Part shown: in pieces, positions 33,154 to 41,683 of the stretch
Layout: every line of letters begins with the position of its first letter
Numbering within the stretch: position 1 is the stretch's first letter
Assembly (NCBI RefSeq): GCF_039905635.1
Contig: NZ_CP157000.1
Coordinates: forward strand, 3,286,001 to 3,350,000
Source: Microbacterium sp. ProA8
GTDB taxonomy: Bacteria; Actinomycetota; Actinomycetes; Actinomycetales; Microbacteriaceae
Direction of reading: 5' to 3'
DNA: 64,000 nt
The notes under the pieces: model-generated
Told to the model about the DNA's origin: nothing
The model's database searches: none
Seen by the model: the letters and a program-made list of their open reading frames with translations, nothing else
Translations under genes and position numbers: made by a program

Positions 33154-35271
33154 TCAGCCCACCGTGTGGGTGCCGTCGGTGTACTGCTGAAGCCACGGCC
33201 ACGGGTCGATGGCGGTGGTGCCGTTCTTCAGAAGCTCGAAGTGCGTGTGGGCCCCGTACGAGCGTCCGGTGTTGCCGGTGTGGCCGATCACGGTGCCGAC
33301 GGTGACCCGCTGACCCGGGCTGACCTGCAGCGAGCCGTACTGCAGGTGCGCGTAGTGGCTCGAGATGAGCTGGCCGTCGACGATGTGGTCGATGGTCACG
33401 TGCACGCCGTAGGCGCCACCGGCCTCCGACGCGATGCGGACGGTGCCGTCGGCGATGGCCTGCACGGGGGCGCCGTTGCCGGGCGTGAAGTCGATGCCCT
33501 CGTGCATCCGGCCCGAGCGCATGCCGAACCCGTACGACATCGTCACACCCACCGAGAACGGCCACTGGATGTTCGAGTTCGGGTTGTTGCGGAACAGGTT
33601 CGAGAAGTTCTTGATGCCGGCCTCGGACGCCAGCTGGGCCGTCGTCGTGGTCGTGTAGTTGCCACTGCGCTCGAGGGTGTCGTTCTGGACGTCACCGGGA
33701 GCCACATAGGCCTGGATCTCGGCTTCGTCGATCACCGGTGCCGCGTTGTCGCCGAGGGCGACGACGGACAGCGATGCGTCGGTGCCGTGCATCGCGGCGA
33801 CCGCCTCCGCCGGCGTGGTCATGGCGACGGCCATGAGCCCGACGATCCCCAGCACGCCCACCGAGAACGAGGCTGTGGCAGTGCGCTTGAACGCGGCGCC
33901 GCGGCGAGCAGGAGCGCTGCGGGTGGCCGCATGCGGGGCGGGCTGTGCGTCCCCCGCGGGCTGCGCGTCGGGCTGTGCCTGCTGGACGGGGGTCTCGCCC
34001 GTGAACGCGAACAGTCGCGAGGCGGCCTCGAATTCGTCGACATCGGATGCCGCGGGCTGAGGGATGGGCCCGGTGAGAGGTCCGACGCGCTCGGGCCGGG
34101 GCTGCTCAGCGTGCGTCGGCGCCGTCGGCGCGTCGGCCGGCCGAGCCGCGGAGGCGGAGGTCGGCGCGGCGGTCGTCGGCGACGGGACGTCGACGCGCGG
34201 CGCAGGAGCGGCAGGGGATGCAGCAGCCGGCGCCATCGGAACTGCGGGCTGGGTGGTCGTCTGGTGCGCGGCGGCGCGGCGGCGTCCGGGCACCGTCCGC
34301 GGCGGGACAGTGGTCTGCGCCTCGGCCTGGGGCGCTGCGGTCTGCGGCCCGGCGGTCGTCTGCGGCTCCGCGAGCGTCGGCTCGGCCTGCGCATGCGGCG
34401 CGGCGGTCTGCGCGGTGTGGACCGGTTCGGCCGCGGCCGTCGACGCGACGGTGGCTGCGGCGTCGGCCGCCAGAAGCTTCGCGAAGGTCTCGGCGATCCA
34501 CGTGGAGGCGGTCTCGCCGGCGGGGGCCGGAGCGGCCGGCTCGGCGGCAAGGGTGACAGCCTCGACGGGGGCCGCAGCCTCGACGGCGGGTGAGAGCAGC
34601 TCGAACGGCTCGGCGGGCACGAGCACGGTGTCGAGCAGCGGTGCCGGCTCTTCGCGCGTGGGCAGCGCCGCCTCGAAGACGGCTGCCGCGCGCTCCGGCG
34701 CGGCGGGCGTCTGCGCGGCGATGGGCGGGACGTCGACGACGGGCTGCGCACCTGTCTGGATGCGGCGGGTGCGGCGGCTCACGTGCTCGGCGGGAGCGGC
34801 CGGCGCCGCCGGCACGGCGGCCCGGGCGCGGGCGCGAGGAGCGATCGGGTCGATGACCGGGCCGGAGGCCACGGGGACGTCGACCGACGACGGGGCCGGT
34901 GCCACGGGGGCCGGGGCGGCGAGCGCAGGGCCCGATGCCACGGGAGCGGAATCGACGTCGGGGAGCACGGGAGCGACAAGAGCGTCCGCGGCCGACAGCG
35001 ACGGTCGCGGCGCCGGAACGTCGGACGCGGGCGTCACGTACGACGACGCCGGGGCCTGCGGGGCGGGCGGGGCTGCGGCATCCGTCCGCTTCGGGTCGAC
35101 CGAGCGACCCCAGACCACCGCGGGGCGCTCGGGAGTCGCGCTCGCCGCCTGACGCCGCACTGTGGCACGGCCGGTCCCCGGGGTCTCCGACGTCGCCTGC
35201 ACAGGCGTGGGAGAGGTACGGCTGGATCTGCGCGTGGGCGCAGGCTCAGCCAAAGGGGAGTCGAAAGGCAA
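33154..35271 (-). CDS. M23 metallopeptidase with a very long Ala/Pro-rich cytoplasmic N-terminus
   Basis: About 705 residues. Residues 1-460 are low-complexity Ala/Pro/Thr sequence, probably disordered and cytoplasmic. One membrane helix follows near 470-490. The C-terminal domain (about 560-690) is an M23 lysostaphin-like endopeptidase with zinc ligands in MHEGIDF (near 590) and HTHFE (near 675). It should cut peptidoglycan cross-bridges outside the membrane. The first codon is taken as TTG at 35271, since no ATG or GTG is in frame upstream; the true start is uncertain. About 200 bp of upstream DNA may be a leader. Confidence 0.85.
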   Translation of the reverse strand: MPFDSPLAEPAPTRRSSRTSPTPVQATSETPGTGRATVRRQAASATPERPAVVWGRSVDPKRTDAAAPPAPQAPASSYVTPASDVPAPRPSLSAADALVAPVLPDVDSAPVASGPALAAPAPVAPAPSSVDVPVASGPVIDPIAPRARARAAVPAAPAAPAEHVSRRTRRIQTGAQPVVDVPPIAAQTPAAPERAAAVFEAALPTREEPAPLLDTVLVPAEPFELLSPAVEAAAPVEAVTLAAEPAAPAPAGETASTWIAETFAKLLAADAAATVASTAAAEPVHTAQTAAPHAQAEPTLAEPQTTAGPQTAAPQAEAQTTVPPRTVPGRRRAAAHQTTTQPAVPMAPAAASPAAPAPRVDVPSPTTAAPTSASAARPADAPTAPTHAEQPRPERVGPLTGPIPQPAASDVDEFEAASRLFAFTGETPVQQAQPDAQPAGDAQPAPHAATRSAPARRGAAFKRTATASFSVGVLGIVGLMAVAMTTPAEAVAAMHGTDASLSVVALGDNAAPVIDEAEIQAYVAPGDVQNDTLERSGNYTTTTTAQLASEAGIKNFSNLFRNNPNSNIQWPFSVGVTMSYGFGMRSGRMHEGIDFTPGNGAPVQAIADGTVRIASEAGGAYGVHVTIDHIVDGQLISSHYAHLQYGSLQVSPGQRVTVGTVIGHTGNTGRSYGAHTHFELLKNGTTAIDPWPWLQQYTDGTHTVG

Positions 35272-35469
35272 AGCGGAGTCGGGCTCTCGGGTCGTGCCGC
35301 GAGGGGGGGTGCACGCAGCAAGGCGGTCGTTCGGGCTAGGACCACCTCCGCCGTTCGGGCGGCGAAGGTAACGATCGGGTAAACACTACCCCGGGCGTGC
35401 TGGGAATGCCATGTGCGACTTGGATTTCATGACGCGCGTTTCGTGAAAGTTCGATGAGAGACGCCCGCC
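35272..35469 (-). other. Non-coding region upstream of the M23 peptidase gene
   Basis: Read on the minus strand, this holds GTTTACC and GTTACC strings 8 bp apart and then a GCCGCC/GGCGG stem-loop. The long distance to the first codon suggests a structured 5' leader; actinobacterial wall hydrolase genes often carry a c-di-AMP (ydaO) riboswitch, but I cannot fit the conserved core with confidence. It could also hold the inositol monophosphatase terminator. Confidence 0.3.
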
Positions 35470-36273
35470 TCAGACCAGTCCGGCCGCCTCTGCGAGGCGG
35501 TCGAAGATGGCCGGAGTCGCCGCCACGACCAGCGGTCCGCGGGTGCCGCCGTCAGGCTCAGCCCGACCGAAGCGGCCACCCGCCTCGGTCACGATCAACG
35601 AGCCTGCGGCGAGGTCCCACGGTGCCAGTCCGCGCTCGAAGTACCCGTCCAGACGCCCGGCGGCGACGAACGACAGGTCCAGCGAGGCGGCCCCGCCACG
35701 GCGCAGGTCGCGGGCGAGTGACGGCATCACCCGGGCGATCAGCTCGAGGTCGCCGGGGCGGGTGGCCGGGTCGTACCCGAAGCCTGTCGCGAGGAGCGCG
35801 CCCGCGGGTCCGACCTCGGGGTTGACGGCGAGCCGGCTCACGCCCAGCCACGCACCTTCCCCCCGTGCTGCGTGAAACACCTCCCCGCTGACCGGCGCGT
35901 AGACGACACCCGCGAGCGCCGTCCATTCCCGAGGGTCCGGCTCCCCGTGGACGGCCGCGATGCTGACGGCGTAGGTGGGGATGCCGTACGCATAGTTGAC
36001 GGTTCCGTCGATGGGATCGACGACCCACGTCACGTCGCCGGCGCCCCGCTCGGCACCGGACTCCTCCCCGAGGAAGCCGTCGTCGGGTCGCGCGGCCTTC
36101 AGCCGTGCGCGGATCAGCGCTTCGACCTCGCGGTCGGCCTCCGTCACGATGTCGGCGAGCGCCGACTTGGTCGCGGCGATGGCGACACCGGCCTCGCGAC
36201 GCACCCGGGCGAGCTCACCGGCTTCGCGGGCGATCTCCATGGCAAGGGATTCGAGGTCGTGCTCGAGGCTCAT
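35470..36273 (-). CDS. Inositol monophosphatase family phosphatase
   Basis: The 267-residue enzyme has the two family signatures: WVVDPIDGTVNYAYG (metal ligands D-x-D-G, near residue 82) and WDLAAGSLIVTEAGG near 219, plus GEESG. It hydrolyses inositol phosphates or related sugar phosphates with Mg2+. The ATG is placed by a TACCGT hexamer 6 nt upstream; the GGAGG next to the ATG is too close to be a ribosome site. Substrate preference is unknown. Confidence 0.9.
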   Translation of the reverse strand: MSLEHDLESLAMEIAREAGELARVRREAGVAIAATKSALADIVTEADREVEALIRARLKAARPDDGFLGEESGAERGAGDVTWVVDPIDGTVNYAYGIPTYAVSIAAVHGEPDPREWTALAGVVYAPVSGEVFHAARGEGAWLGVSRLAVNPEVGPAGALLATGFGYDPATRPGDLELIARVMPSLARDLRRGGAASLDLSFVAAGRLDGYFERGLAPWDLAAGSLIVTEAGGRFGRAEPDGGTRGPLVVAATPAIFDRLAEAAGLV

Positions 36274-36279
36274 GCCTCC

Positions 36280-36285
36280 ACGGTA
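36280..36285 (-). promoter_or_regulatory. Leaderless -10 hexamer TACCGT
   Basis: TACCGT on the minus strand, 6 nt before the ATG at 36273. Confidence 0.55.
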
Positions 36286-36328
36286 TCCGGGTCGGCCACG
36301 GCGACGCCCGCCTCCCGATGAAGCGCTG

Positions 36329-36405
36329 CCCCACAGGTCAACCGCGGCTCTACAGGAGGTTGGAACGACTCAACCTCCTGTGGAAACCCGGTTGACCTGT
36401 TGGGG
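36329..36405. repeat. Nested inverted repeat (77 nt) between divergent genes
   Basis: CCCCACAGGTCAACCG (36329-36344) pairs with CGGTTGACCTGTTGGGG (36389-36405) with one bulged base. Inside, ACAGGAGGTTG (36352-36362) pairs perfectly with CAACCTCCTGT (36371-36381). It lies upstream of both flanking genes, so it is not a terminator for either. It may be a small mobile relic, a protein-binding site or part of an RNA. Confidence 0.7.
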
Positions 36406-36487
36406 TGAGGCGAGACCCATGTTCGGCGGCGCCTCGGGTCCGGCGGCAAACGGCGGGCGACGCTCGCGCGAGGGCGGGCGGCCTCGG

Positions 36488-36493
36488 TAGCGT
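36488..36493 (+). promoter_or_regulatory. Leaderless -10 hexamer TAGCGT
   Basis: TAGCGT lies 6 nt before the ATG at 36500. Confidence 0.6.
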
Positions 36494-36499
36494 GACCCC

Positions 36500-38086
36500 A
36501 TGGCCGCTGCCGTCCGCTCCCCCGTGTACGACGCCGCCATCGTCGGAGGCGGCCACAATGCCCTCGTCGCCGCGGCGTACCTGGCCCGCGCGGGACGATC
36601 GGTCGTCGTGCTCGAGCGGCTCGACCACCTCGGCGGCGCCGCGGTGTCCCAGCAGCCGTGGCCGGGCGTCGCCGCACGACTGTCGCGCTACTCCTACCTC
36701 GTGAGCCTGCTGCCCCGCCGCATCATCGACGACCTCGGACTCGGCATCCACCTCCGGCGCCGGCGGTACTCCTCGTACACGCCCGATACACACGACCCTT
36801 CGCGAGGCATCCTGATCGACACGGCGGATGCCGCGGCCACCGCCGACGCCTTCGCCCGCGTCACCGGTGGTGCCGGCGAGGCGACGCGGTTCTCGCAGTT
36901 CTCCGAACGGCTCGAACCGGTCGCCCGGCTGCTCTTCCCGTCGATGACCGAGCCGCTGCGCCGAGGCGGAGAGGTTCGTGCCGCACTCGCGGACGACAGG
37001 CTCTGGCAGGCACTGTTCGAGCGCCCGCTGGGCGAGCTGCTGAGATCGTCGCTCGACACGGACATCGCCCGTGGCATCGCACTCACCGACGGACTGATCG
37101 GCACCTTCGCGTCGGCCGACGACGAGAGCCTGCGACAGAACCGCTGCTTTCTCTACCACGTGATCGGCGGCGGCACCGGCGACTGGGACGTGCCCGTCGG
37201 CGGCATGGGCAGCGTGTCAGCCGAGCTGGAGCGCGCCGCGAGAGAGGCGGGCGCCGAACTGCGCACCGGCGCCGAGGTGGTGGCGGTCTCGCCCGACGGC
37301 GCGATCACGCTCGACGACGATTCGACGGTGCACGCGCGACTGGTGCTGAGCGGCGTCGGCCCGGCCGTGCTCGCGCGGCTTCTCGCCTCCGGCGGCGCCG
37401 GCGTTGGGGCCGTACCCGCGCCGGAGGGCGCGCAGCTCAAGGTCAACATGCTGCTGCGGCGCCTCCCCCGCCTCCGCGACGATCGGGTGGCGCCCGAGGC
37501 CGCGTTCGCCGGCACGTTCCATGTCAACGAGACCATGTCACAGCTCGAGAGGGCGCATGCGACGGCCGTACGCGGCGGCATCCCGGATCCGCTGCCGGCC
37601 GAGATCTACTGCCATTCGCTGACCGACCCGTCGATCCTCGGCCCCGAGCTGCGAACATCGGGTGCGCACACCCTGACGCTCTTCGGTCTGCAGGTGCCGC
37701 ATCGACTGCTCGAGGGACGGGACACGGATGCCGCGCGCGCGGCGCTCCTCGATGCGGCTCAGCGCTCGCTCGACACGGTGCTGGCCGAGCCCATCGCCGA
37801 CTGCCTGCACGAGGCGCCCGACGGGTCGCCGTGCGTCGAGGCACGGACCACGGCAGACCTCGAGAGCACCCTCGGGATGGTGGGGGGCGACATCTTCCAC
37901 GGTGAGCTGTCGTGGCCGTGGGCGGGTGACGACGATGCCCTCGCCACGCCCGCCGAGCGCTGGGGCGTCGCCACCGAGCACCCGATCGTGCTCGTGTGCG
38001 GCTCGGGTGCGCGCCGGGGCGGCGCGGTGAGCGGGCTGGGCGGCCACAATGCCGCGATGGCCGCTCTCGAGCTTCTGGCGCGCTGA
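36500..38086 (+). CDS. Phytoene-desaturase-like FAD oxidoreductase (CrtI/PYROXD2 family)
   Basis: The 528-residue protein begins with a dinucleotide-binding motif (AAIVGGGHNALVAAAYLARAG) and ends in GSGARRGGAVSGLGGHNAA, the C-terminal FAD-binding region of the CrtI/PYROXD2 family. GTGDWDVPVGGMGSVSAELERAA near residue 225 is also typical. Such proteins remove or add hydrogens on isoprenoid-like or other substrates; no carotenoid gene lies nearby, so the broad family label is kept. Leaderless ATG start. Confidence 0.88.
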   Translation: MAAAVRSPVYDAAIVGGGHNALVAAAYLARAGRSVVVLERLDHLGGAAVSQQPWPGVAARLSRYSYLVSLLPRRIIDDLGLGIHLRRRRYSSYTPDTHDPSRGILIDTADAAATADAFARVTGGAGEATRFSQFSERLEPVARLLFPSMTEPLRRGGEVRAALADDRLWQALFERPLGELLRSSLDTDIARGIALTDGLIGTFASADDESLRQNRCFLYHVIGGGTGDWDVPVGGMGSVSAELERAAREAGAELRTGAEVVAVSPDGAITLDDDSTVHARLVLSGVGPAVLARLLASGGAGVGAVPAPEGAQLKVNMLLRRLPRLRDDRVAPEAAFAGTFHVNETMSQLERAHATAVRGGIPDPLPAEIYCHSLTDPSILGPELRTSGAHTLTLFGLQVPHRLLEGRDTDAARAALLDAAQRSLDTVLAEPIADCLHEAPDGSPCVEARTTADLESTLGMVGGDIFHGELSWPWAGDDDALATPAERWGVATEHPIVLVCGSGARRGGAVSGLGGHNAAMAALELLAR

Positions 38087-38114
38087 CCTCGCGCGGCACT
38101 GAAATCAGCGCGCC

Positions 38115-38194
38115 TCGACTTCATGTGCTCTCGCCCAGGGCACACGATGGGTGCGTCTCAAGCACGTGCTCTCGGCGAGATCACATGATGTCGA
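38115..38194. terminator. Imperfect 21-bp inverted repeat between convergent genes
   Basis: The left arm (38115-38135) and right arm (38174-38194) match at 19 of 21 positions, with a 38-nt loop. Key strings are CATGTG and CACATG. It may end both convergent transcripts or be a degraded repeat element. Confidence 0.45.
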
Positions 38195-38217
38195 CGTGCC
38201 ACACAGCGCGGGCGCGG

Positions 38218-39210
38218 CTACGGGCGCGGCGGCAGCGGCGGAGGCGGCGGGTAGCCCTCGTATCCGACAGCCGGGGCGGGCTGCGCCGGAGCGATGGCCT
38301 GCGGCGGGGCCGGGGCGGCCTGCGGCTCGACATGCGCCGCCGGCGCGATCGCCGTGAAGACATGCGCGCCCGGCGACGGGTGGCCGGTGTAGTAGGCGTT
38401 CCAGTCGGGCGAGCCGTCGGGAAGCATGGGCAGTGGCGTCACCGCGTCGACGTACGTCGGCCACGGCAGGAGCTCCTGCGCAGCAGGCACGGTGGACGCG
38501 GCCGGAGCGGCGGGCGCGGCGATCGGTGCGTGAGCGACCTGGGGGCGCGGCTTCTTCGGCGCGAACAGGACGTTCACGAGCGGCACGAGCGCCGTGCCGA
38601 GCGCCGCGAGGATCGCGATGGCCACCACGATGCGCCAGTAGACGCCGGCGAGCGCGAGCCACTCCCCGAACGCCAGCGGGATGATCAGCAGCACCGCCAG
38701 GGCGATGACGAGCGCGATGGTGACGATCGTGACCGTGCGGGTGAACGGCGTGTCGTAGCGCTGGAACGCCTTGAGGTAGAAGCGCACGTGCAGCAGCACC
38801 AGCTGCAGGATGAGCACGATCAGCAGGAATTGGATGAAGCGAGAGAATCCGAGCCAGGGGAAGCGCTCCGGCATCCAGATCATGATCGCGCCGAGCAGGA
38901 GGGCGATGACCCACGAGGCCATGCTCGCCAGGGCGAACCACGCGGGGCGACTGGGCGCGAGGTGCGCGTCGAGGATCGCGACGCCGGCGAAGCCCGCCAG
39001 CAGCAGGATCGTCAGGAAGGCACGGCCGACGATGTCGTTCGCGTCCCGCGTGCCCAGCAGCACCCACAGCACGCAGACGATCGCGGCCGCGATGAGCGCG
39101 CCGATCGCCACCCAGATCGCGGCGCGCAGCAGCGACGAGCGCGAGCTGTCCGCATGCGCCGCCTGATCCGTCGTCGGGGCGGGCGTCGCATACGGGTCGG
39201 GCGCGGTCAT
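38218..39210 (-). CDS. Multi-helix membrane protein with Pro/Ala-rich C-terminal tail
   Basis: The 330-residue protein has about six or seven hydrophobic helices (residues 28-210) and a C-terminal tail of about 120 residues rich in Pro and Ala, ending in PPPPPLPPRP. I do not recognise the family. An AGAGGA ribosome site precedes the ATG at 39210; the frame open upstream is not used. Tails of this type often contact cytoplasmic partners, but this is speculation. Confidence 0.75.
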   Translation of the reverse strand: MTAPDPYATPAPTTDQAAHADSSRSSLLRAAIWVAIGALIAAAIVCVLWVLLGTRDANDIVGRAFLTILLLAGFAGVAILDAHLAPSRPAWFALASMASWVIALLLGAIMIWMPERFPWLGFSRFIQFLLIVLILQLVLLHVRFYLKAFQRYDTPFTRTVTIVTIALVIALAVLLIIPLAFGEWLALAGVYWRIVVAIAILAALGTALVPLVNVLFAPKKPRPQVAHAPIAAPAAPAASTVPAAQELLPWPTYVDAVTPLPMLPDGSPDWNAYYTGHPSPGAHVFTAIAPAAHVEPQAAPAPPQAIAPAQPAPAVGYEGYPPPPPLPPRP

Positions 39211-39460
39211 GGCGTTCCTCTCGTGACGCGGGCAGAGTGCCTGCACGCCCATCCTGACATGTCGCGCCGCACCGTGTGGAGGCCGATCCGGGCGGTGATG
39301 CGAGGCTCGGAGCAGTCGTGGGACGAAACCGCGGATGCCTCCGCCCGCGGCGCGTCCGAGCCGTTCATGACACTTCGATGAGAAGCCTCAGCAAGCGCTT
39401 CCCTTGCACTGCGGGATGCGCTGGCATGTGAGGACCACGTCATACAGAACTGGAGACACC

Positions 39461-40630
39461 GTGCAGAGAAGCAGAAGAGTCACCCTCGCCGCGCTGACGA
39501 GCGCCGTCCTCGTGGGCGCGGCGGGCATCGTCGCCGCGCCCGCCGCGCAGGCCATCCCCGTCAATTCCCACTGCGGAACAGAGTCGGCGGGCAACCGGTC
39601 CGCGTTCGTGACGCACGATCAGCTGACGAAGGAGCTGGAACGCATCGAGACCACGACCGGAGGGGTCGTCGATGTCTCGGTCGCCGGCTACAGCAACGAG
39701 GGTCGCGAGATCTATCAGGCGCGAGTGGGCACCGGAGACACGGTCGTCCTGGTGCAGTCGCAGATCCACGGGAACGAGAACCACGGCACGGAAGCCCTGC
39801 TCTCGCTGCTCAAGGAGTTCGGCGGCAACACGGCGGCCGCGGCGGAGATCCGCGAGAACGTGACGATCGTCGCGATCCCCCGCCTCAACGTCGACGGCGG
39901 CGAGCGCGACACCCGGCAGAACCGGATGAGCTGGGACGAGGTCGTCGAGGACTTCCCGCAGCTCGCCGGAGTGGACCCGGCGTGGAACTATCAGCCGGCC
40001 GTTCCCGGCTTCGACGTCAACCGCGACTTCAACCCCGACCTGGACTACGTCCCACTGCCCGAGGACTTCCCCGGCAACAGCGCCGACACCGGCTGGTACA
40101 TCACGCCCGAGGCCCAGACCGTGCGAGACGTGTACGCGGGCCTCGAGACTGAGTTCGGCATCGTCGACTACTTCGTCGACCTCCACAACCAGTGGCCGTG
40201 CTACGCCCAGGAGGGCACCGGCGACATGTCGCCGCTGTCGATCTCGGCGCGGTTCATCGCCGACCCGTCGGAGTTCGGCGACTGGCCGAACTTCGACTAC
40301 GACGCCTCGCGCCGCGCCAATGTCGCGGTCTACGACGCCCTGCAGGCCCACGGCGAGTCGGCGTTCGGCGACCTCACGCTCTACCCGCAGGACACCAACC
40401 TTCCCGGCACCGCGCTGGGCTCGTTCGCTCTGCGAGGCAGCGCCACCATCCTGTTCGAGACCTCGAGCAACACCCAGTCCGACGGCCAGAAGCGCAACGG
40501 CTTCCTCGCGAAGCAGGTCGAGATCGGAGTCCGCGGGCTGATCACCGCGGTGGCCGACGGCTCCATCGAGTCCCTCGATCCTGAGGCGTACGAGGAGATC
40601 CCGGAGCGCATCTTCCTCCCCGCCGACTGA
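39461..40630 (+). CDS. Secreted M14-family zinc carboxypeptidase
   Basis: The 389-residue protein starts with a signal peptide (QRSRR then a hydrophobic helix, cleavage probably after AAQA near residue 31). The peptidase domain has the M14 zinc ligands H103 and E106 in QIHGNENHG, H242 in VDLHNQ, and the catalytic E333 in ILFETSSN. It should remove C-terminal residues from peptides outside the cell. The GTG at 39461 has GGAG 6 nt upstream. A terminator follows. Confidence 0.9.
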   Translation: MQRSRRVTLAALTSAVLVGAAGIVAAPAAQAIPVNSHCGTESAGNRSAFVTHDQLTKELERIETTTGGVVDVSVAGYSNEGREIYQARVGTGDTVVLVQSQIHGNENHGTEALLSLLKEFGGNTAAAAEIRENVTIVAIPRLNVDGGERDTRQNRMSWDEVVEDFPQLAGVDPAWNYQPAVPGFDVNRDFNPDLDYVPLPEDFPGNSADTGWYITPEAQTVRDVYAGLETEFGIVDYFVDLHNQWPCYAQEGTGDMSPLSISARFIADPSEFGDWPNFDYDASRRANVAVYDALQAHGESAFGDLTLYPQDTNLPGTALGSFALRGSATILFETSSNTQSDGQKRNGFLAKQVEIGVRGLITAVADGSIESLDPEAYEEIPERIFLPAD

Positions 40631-40644
40631 CGCATAGCAACGTC

Positions 40645-40677
40645 GAGGGCCGTCCGGTCTGCATCCGGGCGGCCCTC
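40645..40677 (+). terminator. Terminator after the carboxypeptidase gene
   Basis: GAGGGCCGTCCGG pairs with CCGGGCGGCCCTC, one mismatch, 7-nt loop. Confidence 0.8.
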
Positions 40678-40716
40678 GCGCACGAGGTCTCCGCCCGCTT
40701 CGTCGCCGACCCTGCT

Positions 40717-40803
40717 GCCTCGATCGCTGAGCCTTGCCTCGATCGCTGAGCCTGGTGCTTCGGTCGCTGAGCCTGATGCTTCGGTCGCTAAGCCTGTCGA
40801 AGC
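40717..40803 (+). repeat. Four tandem copies of a TCGCTGAGCCT unit, ending in a dispersed repeat
   Basis: Units of about 19-22 bp read CCTCGATCGCTGAGCCTT, CCTCGATCGCTGAGCCTG, CTTCGGTCGCTGAGCCTG, CTTCGGTCGCTAAGCCTG. The last continues with TCGAAGC and so is the inverse of the CTTCGACAGGCTCAGCGACC element found at 63646-63665 with one base difference. Confidence 0.75.
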
Positions 40804-40862
40804 GCCCCTCGACGGACGCAGTGGCCGGAACCGGCCGTCGCCCGAATCCCGCAGCTGGCGCC

Positions 40863-41420
40863 TTACTCCGTGGTGCGTCCGAGGCCTTCGACCAGTTCAG
40901 CGCCCGGCAGCGCGAGGAGAGCGCGGCCCGGCAGGAACAGCTTGCTCCCGCGCACTCCCCCGCCGATGACCACCTCGGGCGCGGCTGCGACGGCCGCGTC
41001 GACGAAGATCGGCCAGTCGGCGGGAAGCCCGATCGGCGCGATGCCGCCGTACTCCATGCCGGTCAGCGCGACCGCCTCGTCCATGGGGGCGAAAGACGCG
41101 CTCCGCACGTCGAGCCTCCGGCGCACGACCCCGTTCACATCGGCCCGCGTCGTGGCGAGCACCATGCACGCCGCGAACCGCACCTCGCCGCCGCGCTTGC
41201 CCTTCACGACGACGCAGTTGGCAGAGGCATCCGGCGCCACGCCGTACCGCTCGCAGAACGCCGCCGTATCGGCGAGAGCCGGATCGATCGCAGCAACGCC
41301 CACGCTGGCCGCAACATCCGGATCGAGGTGGATCAGGCCGTCCGCGACGGCGGGACTGATCAGTTCAGGATGCCGCGTCGCGGCCTCCGCGGTGAGGGTT
41401 CCGGTGGCGGTCCAGGTCAT
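40863..41420 (-). CDS. YbaK/EbsC-family aminoacyl-tRNA deacylase-like protein
   Basis: The 185-residue protein fits the YbaK/ProX editing fold: NCVVVKGKRGGEVRFAACMVLATTRADVNGVVRRRL in the middle (conserved lysine) and VIGGGVRGSKLFLPGRALLALPGAELVEGL at the end. Members hydrolyse mischarged aminoacyl-tRNAs. The ATG at 41420 follows TAGCCT by 7 nt (leaderless); the frame open further upstream runs into the tRNA-Tyr gene and is rejected. Confidence 0.88.
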   Translation of the reverse strand: MTWTATGTLTAEAATRHPELISPAVADGLIHLDPDVAASVGVAAIDPALADTAAFCERYGVAPDASANCVVVKGKRGGEVRFAACMVLATTRADVNGVVRRRLDVRSASFAPMDEAVALTGMEYGGIAPIGLPADWPIFVDAAVAAAPEVVIGGGVRGSKLFLPGRALLALPGAELVEGLGRTTE

Positions 41421-41427
41421 GGCCACC

Positions 41428-41433
41428 AGGCTA
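41428..41433 (-). promoter_or_regulatory. Leaderless -10 hexamer TAGCCT
   Basis: TAGCCT on the minus strand, 7 nt before the ATG at 41420. Confidence 0.55.
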
Positions 41434-41477
41434 CGACCCGGAAACCACGAAGCGCCCCACGAAGGGGCGCTTGCAGT

Positions 41478-41562
41478 TGGTGGCGAGTGAGGGATTCGAA
41501 CCCCCGAATGCTGAGCAGTCTGATTTACAGTCAGATCCCTTTGGCCGCTTGGGTAACTCGCC
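41478..41562 (-). tRNA. tRNA-Tyr (anticodon GTA)
   Basis: Acceptor GGCGAGT/ACTCGCC, an anticodon stem around CTGTAAA, a long class II variable arm and T loop TTCGAAT. Unlike tRNA-Met and tRNA-Thr here, CCA is encoded (41478-41480). Confidence 0.95.
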
Positions 41563-41683
41563 AGGCGCACCCGTCCGACTTTTCCAGACGACCGGAGGCG
41601 CGATCCACAATGTTACTCGTAGATGCGCGAGGTCAGAAATCCGCCTTGTCGGCGGCGGCGCGGCGTCTCCTGATCAGAGCCGT

